From positions 20,398,001 to 20,462,000 of the forward strand of contig NC_135240.1 in NCBI RefSeq assembly GCF_947623445.1: a DNA stretch of 64,000 nucleotides. The letters run 5' to 3'. This document shows, piece by piece, positions 1-10,919 of this stretch. The position numbers and the translations under genes were made by a program. Under the pieces are notes generated by a model that did no database searches, had not been told where the DNA came from, and saw only the letters and a program-made list of their open reading frames with translations. Each line of letters begins with the position of its first letter. The stretch's first letter is position 1. The stretch comes from Clavelina lepadiformis. Lineage: Eukaryota; Chordata; Ascidiacea; Aplousobranchia; Clavelinidae.

Positions 1-29
1 TGTTCATTTAAACTGATTCAACGTCGAAA

Positions 30-3000
30 ATGGGGATGAATTCTTTGAGCGACAAACCGCGACAGACTTGGCGTAAACGCTGGGATTTTATTCTATCGAG
101 CGCAGGAGTGTGCATTGGCTTGGGAAATATTTGGAGGTTTCCTTATCTTTGCTTCAAATATGGTGGAGGTTGGTGCAAGATCACGCTTTTTTAAACTGGA
201 ACCATTTTTATTGTTTTTATTTAACCAATGTTTTGTGCAATATTCGACAGGAGCGTTTCTTCTGCCCTATTGGCTATCAGTAATAGTTTTGGCTATTCCG
301 TTACTGATTCTTGACATTTCGCTGGGACAATCAATCCAAAAAGGTGTAATCGCTTCTTGGTCTACTGTACCTATATTTAAAGGTAACTTAAGTGCCACAT
401 TTTTTGTGGCTGTGACAAACGCTGTTAAGATAGACCAACTAATTTACCAGTTGTGTAAACCATGAAGACCCATGGATTTTGTGCAGGAATCGCATTCGCC
501 TGCGCCACTATGATCTTCCATTCAAACCTCTCCTACCCCATTATATTGGTCTGGGTTTCGAAATATTTGGTTTCAAGTTTTAATTCGAGATTGCCATGGG
601 CTACCTGTGATAACGAATGGAACAGAGATGGCTGTGTGGGCATTGACATTGTTACTGGGGTTTCCAACACATCAGCTTTCAACACTACCAGCGCAATCTC
701 AATTTTAACGAACGTAACAAATCAGACACAGACAATGTCGTCGGCCGAGCAATTTTGGAAGTGAGGCTCTTAGCAATATTGCTCATCGACTTGGTAAAAT
801 AAGAACAATGTTTAACAAAACCTTTTCACTGCAGTTATGAAGTATTGGAAATTTCTTCAGGATTAGAAGAACTTGGCTCCTTACGTTTAGACCTCGTGCT
901 TTATTTGGGTTTAATCTGGATCTTAGGCTACCTTGCAATCTTTAAAGGAATAAAGTGGTCAGCAAAGGTTGGTAAATCTCGCAATGTCACTAGCAGTTAG
1001 GGCTCCAATGAGCAAGTGGTTTTTCATGTGGTTTCCTTCACTGCAACGATAAATAAACTTTTAAATACACAACATAAATACAGAATGCAAGGATAAATAC
1101 ACTTTTAATAAGATGTTAACAAGTGTTAGTTGGTTTTTGCGCCTTTTGCATACTGTAAACTCTGGTAAACTTTACCGTTACCAGGTGGTCTACTTCACTG
1201 CAACGGTACCAATTGTCTTGATACTTGTCGTGGTCGTGAGAGGCGCAACGTTAGAAGGTGCCTCATTGGGAATCTATCACTATCTGACACCAAATGTAAC
1301 ACTGTTGAAAGACACCGAAGTAAGAATATTTGTTTCAATAAAGAGGACCCACGCGTCTTTATATCAAAAACAGGATAATATCGTCATCGATATAGTATTT
1401 GAAAAGGCAAAAATCATAAAAACTCGTTTATAATCATTCAAAAAAATCGGCAATTCGGCAAAAATCATAAAAACAAAAGTTTGCAAAAAACTCGTCTTAT
1501 AGATAAAGATACCCAAATGCGGTATAAGAAGAAACTAAATCCCGTATAAGTAAAGAACAAAGGTGAGCAACTGTTACTGAAAGAATAGTGCAGCCGCTGT
1601 TCAAAATGGAAAGTATGTGGTGTGTCCTCTTTTTACTTTGACCGCTATGCGTTGCCTCGCCGCAACCAACTTTTGCATGGGCTGAAACCAATGCAAGTGA
1701 CATTTGCAGGGTAAGAAAACATGCCGCTAGAACGGTTGCACTTGCTTTGTAGTCTCTCACGTTCACGAAGCAAACAACGAAGACGACGATGTTTCTACTG
1801 GCATTTTGTCAAACCTTTTTTCCTGGGTCTTTAGGATTTTGTCGGTATGAAAACCCTGTGCTTGTATGTAATTGAGCATGTTGCTTTTTGCAGGTGTGGG
1901 TAGGCGCGGCTACACAAGTTCTCTATTCTTTCTGTGTGGCCACCGGCAGTCTTACAACGCTTGGAAGCTACAACAAATACAACCAAAATTTTTTGAAGTA
2001 AATAAAAATGATTATTAATAACGACCCTCAAGTTTTGTCAATAAAACGAAAAACCTCCGACTTAAAGAATTCATATCCACCAAGTCGCTTTATTTCAAAC
2101 TAAAACCAGTGGTTGTGTTTACCAGAGATATTCTGATGATTGTGTTGTCAAACTGTCTAGCGAGTTTTCTCTGCGGCTTTGCCGTTTTTTCAACTTTGGG
2201 CTCCATGGCGCATGCTCAGGTTGGTTTAAAGTGATGAGACAAAATACAAAATGACCTGCGTTTATTTTTGACAAACATTTTGTACGACTCAGAATCAAAC
2301 TATGGACGAAGTTGCGCAATCTGGCCCCGGATTAATCTTTATAGTTTATCCACAAGCGTTAACTTTCTTGCCTTTGCCACAGTTTTGGAACGCCATATTT
2401 TTCTTAACAATTTTTCTTATGGGCTTCGATTCTCAGGTAAGTGACTTGGCAGCACGTGACTTGTAGCATGATTAATAACAATAACAACGAGTTCACAAAC
2501 TAAAAACTAGATTTGTTTTAGTTGATATACGTCGAAGCCTTCTGTGCATTATTCCTTGACTATTTTCGGCCATTGAGAACATTCCACAAATATTCAAGGC
2601 CAATCTTTCTGGCTTTCGGCTGCTTGGGCTTTTATCTTAGCGGTTTGATATTTGTAACAAAGGTATGAAAAACAGCAGTTTTTAATCCATGCAGTTATGG
2701 TAATCTTAAATTGCTCTACAAGCTAAAGCAAACGTTTCAACGTTTACAGGGAGGCGTTTACGTTTTTGAAATTTTCAACACCTACGGTATGGCAGGATGG
2801 AGTTTGTTCTTCATAGCTGCCTGTGAGTGTATAGCAATTGGTTGGGTGTATGGTGCTCATCGTCACTGGGATGAAATCAACCGAATGATAGGACCTAGCA
2901 AGATCCGACCTGTGATTATTTTCATATGGAAATACGTAGGGCCGATTTTATGCGTGGTAAGTGTAGCTGCGTTTCGTCCATGTTTCTACTGCACATTGTG

Positions 3001-3404
3001 TTTAAAGACAAGTTGACTTTGGCAACCTATGAAAATATTGACATCTTTTCTGTGTTTGCCCAAACCTGCAGTTGGTGTCCATTTACTACGTTGCTGTCCA
3101 CAGTCGAATGACTTACGGTAACTATATCTACCCACCTTGGGCTCAAGTCCTTTGTCATTTTGTATCAGCAAGTTCAGCTTTGTGGATACCACTCTATGCT
3201 GTTTATATCACTATAGTGTCAGGCAAGTCTTGGAGAGAGGTGAGTCGTCGAAAACACTGAGCTTTTCCACCGAGTTTTGTAGGAACATAACAGTTCTTTG
3301 TTGAACAACAGCTTCGCAGACAAGAAAATTCGAAAAAACCGATGATTGGAGAGGAGATGCCGGGCAAATGCTTTGACAATGACGAAGAAGTAGAAATGCT
3401 TTAG
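30..3404 (+). CDS. SLC6-family Na+/Cl- dependent transporter, complete, 12 exons
   Basis: Plasma-membrane symporter of the neurotransmitter/amino-acid transporter family; substrate unknown. Exons: 30-168, 251-382, 487-760, 835-967, 1185-1319, 1894-1997, 2126-2219, 2293-2436, 2522-2662, 2750-2956, 3072-3239, 3312-3404; all GT-AG with compatible phases, summing to 1764 nt (587 aa), normal for SLC6. The start is the ATG at 30, ahead of the TM1 signature [11 protein letters not shown] (residues 30-40) and [10 protein letters not shown]. The second extracellular loop has the usual Cys pair ([12 protein letters not shown]) and several N-glycosylation sequons. TM6 AATQ with Ser four residues later, TM7 Asn315/Ser319, and TM8 FDSQ (Asp383-Ser384) match the chloride and Na2 ligands known for GAT1. 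TM1 has Gly, not Asp, at the amine-binding position, so an amino-acid or GABA-like substrate is more likely than a monoamine (inference). Oddity: the TM6 consensus VWxDAATQ reads VWVGAATQ. The promoter lies outside the window. Confidence 0.95.
1028..1051 (+). repeat. Short echo of the start of SLC6 exon 5
   Basis: These 24 bases in the intron match the first 24 bases of exon 5 (1185-1208) at 21 positions, but the reading frame after it is closed by stops and no donor follows. It looks like a decayed partial duplication of the exon start. Confidence 0.5.
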
Positions 3405-5214
3405 GAAACTACTAAAGTCATGCGAAGACAATGATCTGCACAAATAACCCAAATATTTATGGGCCAAGTTGTATTTTTACATTCATCATATTATGGCTTG
3501 GTATTTCATTATACACTATATTATATTATGCTTGGTATTTCATTTGTATTGCCTCGCTTCGTGTACAGCAATTAACTTACGTGGTCTTTTGTCCCTTGGT
3601 GGTTCTCCACTTAGTTTCACACACATCGTGATGCTGCTACACCATACAGGAAGCGGCAACCCCTGGCACGCGTGATAATAATATAATTAATCAAGAAAGC
3701 TGTCTGTTTGCTGATTACTATCCCAATCAGATAACCAAAACTAACGTAAATAACCAAACTTTTTTGACACTCGAAATAATTAATAATTTTTATGCTTGTA
3801 CTGTACCATGCAGCGTTGTGGATATAGGTTAGGATATTAGGTAAATTATCATAGCCATGCCCGCGTGTATGTAGTATGTCATCGAATCAGTATTTCCATA
3901 GGCTGTTAGGTCGTTATTCAGTTTATTAAATTTGAGTGATCAATTTTTGTTCTTATACGTCGAGAGGTTATGACAAGGAGCGATTCTTGATTATTACTAC
4001 TAGCCCCAATACAGTTATTTCGTTATAACGTTGAGGTATTTTTCCAGTCATAGCAAGTTAGCTTTCTTTTTAAACTTTATTTTGCAGAGAGCTGGAATTA
4101 GAATAATTTTATTGAATATTAAATCATACAGTGTGTAAGTTATAAGCATCCAAACGTTTTTTTAATAATCATTATATATTTTTGCGCAATAACGGGCTAA
4201 CAGAATCAATACGTTAATCTGTGTGAAAACTTGTAAAGGCAAAATTTATAAACGTTCAAACGAGCAATAGTCATCGGCGCTATGAATATGCTTTTATAAT
4301 TTAAACTGACGTATGAAATGTTGTTATAATTCAGGAAACTGTAGAGTCGTAGACAGTGTTTTCAGAATCAATTTTCGTGCTCTTTGAGTTTACTATTTCT
4401 CTTTTCATCATATGTCTATAAACCTTTCAACTTTCAGTCACGCTAAGTCATTTTTGATACGCCATATTCAAAAAGACAGAGTAGCCTAATAGCCCATGCC
4501 ATACCACTGAAAATTGTAGATTAGCAATCTGTGGCACAGACGAGAAGATTGAGCTGTTCGGCCAGGGAGGTAGTTTAAAATCATCCGTGACTTGTGCCTC
4601 GAATGTGAGAAGTCGATTCTGTTATCGGATCTCTTCCAACGTTCAAACTTCTTTCGGTATTAACCCATTCCAGCAAAGTGGTGGCTACTTTTGTTAAAAG
4701 TTCCAAAGGAGCGGTGGATTTCACACATTTTGAGAAATATTTTATTACAAATTGCATTTGTTATAGTTACAAAAAAGTTAGGCTAACTCCAGTTAAGGAG
4801 TTCATCAGTTTAAAATGGCTACTGATCAGCGCCTCCAGTTTTGCTGATACATACATTACATAATAATACACCTCTGCCCTATTGTACCGTACAGCTCCTG
4901 TATTTACAAAACCATAATTGTTAAGTTCGTACCTGCCACAACACTTCGCACAAACTTCTCAAATTCAAGTTAAATCTATCGTTTCTTTATTGCTCATAAT
5001 AAAGTTCTGCGTAATAATAGGCAAATTGAACCAATACGTTATTCTGCATAAAAAATTGTAAACACATAAGTCACACTTCCATCCACCAGGAAAAGAACTC
5101 GAATGTTATAGATCTGGAACATGGTATAGTTATGTGCTGTTCTATTTTTCTTTTCTTCACCAGCATTTGTAGCATATTCACGTCGTTGCTTCGAAGAAAG
5201 ACCATGCTTGCCCG

Positions 5215-5292
5215 TGCAATTCCTGGTGGGTACAATTCCTGGTGGGTGCAATTCCTGGTGGGTGCAATTCCTTGTGGTTGCAATTCCTTGAG
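5215..5292. repeat. 16-bp minisatellite, about 4.8 copies
   Basis: The unit TGCAATTCCTGGTGGG begins at 5215, 5231, 5247, 5263 and 5279. The first three copies are nearly identical; the last two share a C-to-T change giving TTCCTTG. The short open frames across it on both strands are by-products of the repeat. Confidence 0.9.
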
Positions 5293-6951
5293 TGTAGTCA
5301 CGCGTGGGTGCAATCACTATAAAACCATTCCTATTTGCTTGACTCATCGAAATTTTTACGATGTAGTTAGTTCAAAAGTCAAAAACGTTTCTTTGTAAAA
5401 GCTGACTTACGGAACGGAAGCGGACTTACTTCTATTTATTCATTTTAATCAAAATGCGTTATCTGTCTGCTAGTACATTACTTCAAATCACCTGTTTTAT
5501 GGTGAACGATGTTGATTAGGTTTTCTCAAACATGATCAAATATAGCCTACGCAGAAAAAAACATGAAACAAGGTTTGAAAGCGGTTGCTGTATAGGCTAT
5601 AGTAGTCTACGATAATATTAATCAGCAACTCTCCGATCAGCAACCACGTGACGTACCCAGTTGCAGGGTGTTTCTCAAAAACAGCAATTGGTGATGTGAC
5701 GAGAAAATTTTAGCATCTGCTCAGTAAAAACTGCTGTTGGAAAAAAGAATGGAATACAAATTTCTTGGCGTCAAGCAAAGGCCGCATTTAAAAGCACAAA
5801 ATAAACAAAAATCTTTATTCTTACTGATGTGTTTCAATGAATACTGTGCGAAAAACAATCAAAACATAGAGGGGATGTAGACGAAGAAAATCCCCAACCC
5901 TCCGTTGTTCTGTAATCAAAATTACGTCTCCAGGTAGCAAGACATCACGTTTTCTTCTTGGGGCAAATTTAGCATTCGGTAGGTGGCGCTATGATAGATG
6001 TTTGCCAAAGTGGATGCGATTGCTGGCGAGAGAAATTTGTCTCAATTTCAGCAATACTAAGTTTGTTTTCATCGGTCTAGTGTGAACTGATATGTGCATA
6101 GAAAAGCGGATTCGGGTTGGTTGCGCACTTGTATAGTACGTTTGGGTTGTTCATATTTAGGCCATGTTTGAAAAGTTCACGTTAAATAGACTAATCCCTT
6201 TCTGTATCAACCAAAAGAAAATTTGAAAATTTTTTTTAAATTCTAATTTTAGGACCCCGTTGAAAAACTTAGATTTATAGTTATAGTGCCGTGAGAAATT
6301 TAAAACATTTTTCGTTTAATATTCTTCTGAAGGTGACATTAGTAAACATTTATAAAAGTATTTTTATTTCGTACTCAGTTATGCAGGATTGTACTTCAAA
6401 AAGAATTGCACATTTTATACCAGGTTTTGGATTTTTTTCATCATAAATGTACGGTTTTGAAGCCCAATTTGTTACTTTCATAATACTGAAAAATTGTGTA
6501 TACAGCACACAATGAACGCCAGAACACAGGATGATAAGAAAATAGTTACAAAGCTTTTGCCACAAACTCATCTCAACAACAAAATATTACTTATAGGCTA
6601 TAGAGTGCAAGACGGATTGATATAAGTTTTAACTTTCGGGGCTAAACCGACCTGCAAATTAAATTCCGGGTCCGGGCTTGGACAATATTTTCAGACGCGG
6701 TTCGCACCATTTCTGAAATGACGAAAATCGAGCTTTTCCGGTTACATATATTTTTGACGTGAAAAGAAACGAATTTTGCAAGAAAGCTGTTATTTTTTGT
6801 TTAGTGATAGAGTTAAACTATAATTTAACGGTTTTACATAATTTAGTATTGAATTGTTTTATAAGTTAAATTCTGCAAACAAGTGTTCTTCAGTCTGAGT
6901 TCCATGCATCATCTTATTATATAAAAAAACATTGTATTTACTCAAGAGCTT

Positions 6952-6965
6952 ACGTGACGTCACGT
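6952..6965. promoter_or_regulatory. Perfect CRE palindrome overlapping an E-box
   Basis: ACGTGACGTCACGT is a perfect 14-bp palindrome containing the full ATF/CREB site TGACGTCA (6955-6962), with the E-box CACGTG at 6961-6966. It lies about 0.6 kb beyond the 3' end of EGF gene A. Function is inferred from the motif only. Confidence 0.35.
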
Positions 6966-7587
6966 GATTAAAAGGATGTTTTTCAGCTTGTGACTGTGAA
7001 CATGTTTACACATTGTCGGACTTTGGCAGTGGTACTGTAGTTAATATTTTACGTATCTATTTTGACGTTTATAATGTCATTGAAAAAACTATCAACATAT
7101 AAGGCTTGTCATAAGCAATGAAAATGATCTAAATATAGCAGATGCAATTATAGCCAAGCTGCGCACACGACACTACTTAAACTCTGCTTTTATTGAAAAA
7201 GCATAAAAAACATTAGCAGTATAAAACGTAGGTAAAGGTATAGAAATACTTATTAATGATGATTCAAGAATTAGTTTCCGTTTCATCATATGCAAGCATC
7301 AACATTAAAGCAAGGCATAATATAATAAGTTATCTTGGCAAGTGTACTATATTGAAAACTTCATGCTGTGTACGGGAAAGAATTTATAAATCGCCAAAAA
7401 TATGTTCCTTTGTTTGCAATACTGCCATGAAATTGAAGACCTCCAAGCATTATACAAAACAAAAATAAAGCAAGAATGAACTCACGCTAAACAAAATATT
7501 ACAAAAACAGCATCCATAAAAAGAAAAATGGCAATAATAAATAATAAACATTACTATAGTTGCACTCTTGTTATTTGATTTTCGCTT

Positions 7588-10500
7588 TTATCTGGACTCG
7601 TCTGCGTATGCCAAAGAAGCGTTTTCTTTTTGCTCTTTTACCATCACTTCAGTCTCTTTTTCGTACGCTTCAGCTTCGAGTTCATTTCGTACGCTACGGA
7701 ATCTCCTGAAATTGATTCAAAAACGAAATTCATTCAAATTTCGCGGCAAAAGCTTTGTTGCCTATACTAAGTGGTCACAGAAGGGCCCTCTTTGTTAAAA
7801 AGTGTGTGGGCTAACTTAAATTACCGGCTGAATATAGACAAGGGCACTTTGGTTCATTCACAAGATATGCTAACAACAAAAACCGGCTACTGCATAATTC
7901 AATTGGTTTTAAAAGTGCGACATAATAAGTTAAATATCGAACTTGTGGTCAGACAGTTCCTTGGAAAATAACAAGGAGCCTAATATTTCAATCTTTACCC
8001 GAAATAATCCCAACCGTGTACGAAATTACAATAGTTAGGAATTTTGTTCACCCGAATTATACGAACTTATACTCATGATTGAAATTCTTGCCACATTTTA
8101 GTTTGGCCAAGTTATTTCTAAAAATGTGCAGCAGAATTGTACAGAGAGCATGTGCTTTTGGCTCAATAAAAGCTAGGCTATGCCAAAAGAAACAGAACAA
8201 AAACAACAGGGTCAACGGACTCACCTCCAGCATATGCAGAAGACCGTGGTGAAACCAATGAACCCAAATACCGCCAACACCACAACCGTGATTATGATGT
8301 TTTCCTTCTCTAAACCGCCTTCGACAAGGTCAATGTGGGTTTCGTCACATCTTTCACCAACCCAACCCTTTTTGCACCTGCGAGATTTTTCAGTTGATAA
8401 GATTGCGAATGATCCTTAAATGACGTCGATATATTTGACCAAAAATTAGCTAACAATATTGAGCGGTACGGAACGTCTGGTTTTACGACTCTCCGTGCTT
8501 CATACTTACTTGCAGATGGGCAGCTGCTTTATCCATTGACATCTTCCTTTATTGAAACAGTAGTCACGGCGATATTTTTTAGGGCATCTATTTTTCCGCC
8601 TCTTTCTTTTTCGTAACTCGGCTAGTCTTGGCATATCTAAGCATTTTAGATATGAGTAGTATAAAATACGCTTACATCAGTGTAATGTACTGTATGCAAG
8701 TACGGTATTGCATCTGGGTATATATGAGCTCGCACAAGACAGATGCAAAAGTGTAGCTGTTATTATTACAGATGGCCACGACCATCGCTGTATAGTATAT
8801 AACTATATACTATATAGAATGGCGGACATTAGGATAGCTTGCGAGATAACAAAACGCACAATGCACACAAATTGTCGTATTTGATCTCACGGAAATTACA
8901 AGTAAAGGCCTTGGGCTACAGAACAACTGTACCAGTATGCTATTGGTATGCATTACGATAATTCAAGCATCCAATGATAAAATGACCGTTGTCAATATCT
9001 GCTCATAAGTATGCTACATGCAGAATAAACTATTTTATGTAAGCAGGGATGTCAATATATTGTTTGTTTTACGGAAACAAGCACATCGCTTGCTGTTTGA
9101 ATAGAGTTGTTGCAATGACACGCATCATCATTATGCTTTTTTTGGTGTGAAAGATACAAAGACGCAAAAACGTTATTATACTACACAGGCTCGGCTTGCT
9201 GAGAATACAAAGTGAGAGCAAAAATTTAACTAAGCCGGTAAACTGTGATGTCATGTTACAATACAATGTGTCTATTTTTACAAGAAAACTTTGGAATGTC
9301 GCTTGCGTGATAAGGAAGGCTTTCTAAGCGTATTTCAGGAAACGTAAACCTTAAATGGTTAATGTCTTTTGTGCTACGAAGGACCCGTTTCTACGTCGAC
9401 CAGCCGAAAACACTTTATTGTATGCTAAGCTAGTGACGTCAGATAAAAGCATACAGTGTCTCAGCAAACAAAACAACGTGTCTGCCTTTCCACAATTGTA
9501 ACATATCAGGTGCGTGTTGCGTATACGTACGGTTACAATTAAGGTCTTATTTTAGGCTTTGGCTGCTAACACACCTATAACAAATCTTGAGATAATTGCA
9601 CGAAACGTCCTCGTGCATTTATTATGTTTAACGATACTATACGACCATCGCATTAACCAACCTGTATCAATATCCTCTGACAAAACGGGTAAATCATCGG
9701 CCAAAGATACAGCAGTGTTATTGCAATCTTGAATTGGTATTGTTGAGATCGAAGCTGTATTAGATGTAGATGTTGGTGTTGAAGATGCGCAAACGAGTGG
9801 AAGAAAAACAAACACTGTAAAAACATGAGTTATTCACAGTGAGGTAAAACTTGCTCACAGCCGTCTATTAAATTATAATATTTCATGAAATACATGTTTA
9901 ACGCTCTACACGCGTCAGATAAACCCTATCGATTATCTAGAACCTTTGGCAATTTGAACAAATTATATACAATTATGGTTGTAGCTGCACCCCATATCGT
10001 TTGTCGTCGCTTGGATAATTAAAGAATCGAGATTATCAAAGAACAACTTCCCCAAACCTAAACTTTGTAAAAAAGTAATGACGTAAGCGGAATTAACTCT
10101 AGAAAGGGACGGAAAAGAGACGATTTTTTCAAGTCCACCCGATCACATTCCGGAAAATAGATAGGAGAGGCTTTATCCGGTGTTGTTGTATGTAACTAGG
10201 CAACATTTTAAACGTTATTAGTGACCTGACTTATGCAATGTAGGTATAACACAACTGAGTAGACACTGTGGCTTGTCTCTTTACACATACATCAACCCAA
10301 TGGCAAAGTTTTGTTATCGAGCAGGAATTACGTAATTAGTAATGTGAGCTGAAACTCAGTATAGGCTACGCGATAGTCTAAGAACGGAAAATTTCCGTCT
10401 ACAAGTCTGTCAATTTTGGACATCGGAAAAAAGTATGACGTGAAGTTTAAATCAATGGGCAAATGTGTAATTATTTGTTATAACTCCACTAGCACTTGTA

Positions 10501-10919
10501 ACCACTACATACGATCTCATATAATTATTCAAGCGTGTTCTAAAACGCTTAACGTCATGTTTACGTGTGAACGGCAGGTTTTGGCAAATTATCGCATACA
10601 TCAAAAGCATAAAATCAGGCGTACAAGCGTGGGAAATGTCGCAATTAACACTTTAAATTTAACTATACGGTAAATATCACCAAAAATTATTACCTGCGAT
10701 AACAGTAATAACCGAAAGGTTGAACGATATCGAGCTTGACGTTGATCTGGCGTTGAAGCAAATGGTTGCAGGTATTATTTCCTGTACGCCGTATGTGGAT
10801 TTTCCGATCGATGCGATACAAAAATTGTCTTTCTCACAAGTTCTTCTTGCATGTTTCCGAAAACATGATCGGTTCCATGTGTCCTGACGTTTGAAAAACT
10901 CCCTTTTTTCTGTCAACAT
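7588..10919 (-). CDS. EGF-family membrane growth-factor precursor (gene A, HB-EGF/amphiregulin-like)
   Basis: Type I membrane precursor expected to release an ErbB-receptor ligand. Exons in transcript order: 10919-10694, 9814-9662, 8636-8510, 8377-8225, 7705-7588; phases agree and give about 258 aa. A hydrophobic signal-like core (LSVITVIAVFVFLPLVCASS) spans the first splice junction and is followed by a Ser/Thr-rich stretch. A basic run RKRKRRKNR directly precedes the single EGF domain (Cys at residues 144, 153, 159, 168, 170, 179; last loop CKKGWVGERC). One membrane segment (about 196-219) and a short, charged 38-residue tail rich in Glu follow. The EGF domain is split by a phase-2 intron between Cys4 and Cys5, as in vertebrate ErbB ligands. 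The basic run suggests heparan-sulfate binding, as in HB-EGF and amphiregulin (inference). The start is uncertain: the ATG at 10919 puts about 60 residues before the hydrophobic core, so the true first exon may differ. Confidence 0.85.
9434..9441. promoter_or_regulatory. CRE motif in EGF gene A intron
   Basis: Full palindromic TGACGTCA inside the intron between the second and third coding exons of gene A. Other copies are at 6955, 12175, 18416 and 19091. Motif evidence only. Confidence 0.25.

Larger units (their letters stand above)
3405..7587. other. Intergenic region between convergent SLC6 and EGF gene A
   Basis: AT-rich sequence with only short, poorly spliced open frames. It contains a 16-bp minisatellite (5215-5292) and a CRE palindrome (6952-6965). 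I see no exon with acceptable splice sites and no RNA gene; the first part should include the SLC6 3' UTR and the last part the 3' UTR of gene A. Confidence 0.6.

Noticed and set aside
5039..5398. Overlapping open frames on both strands, including a repeated APTRNCTHQ-like peptide
   Set aside because: They are translations of the 16-bp minisatellite and lack splice sites or a conserved protein.
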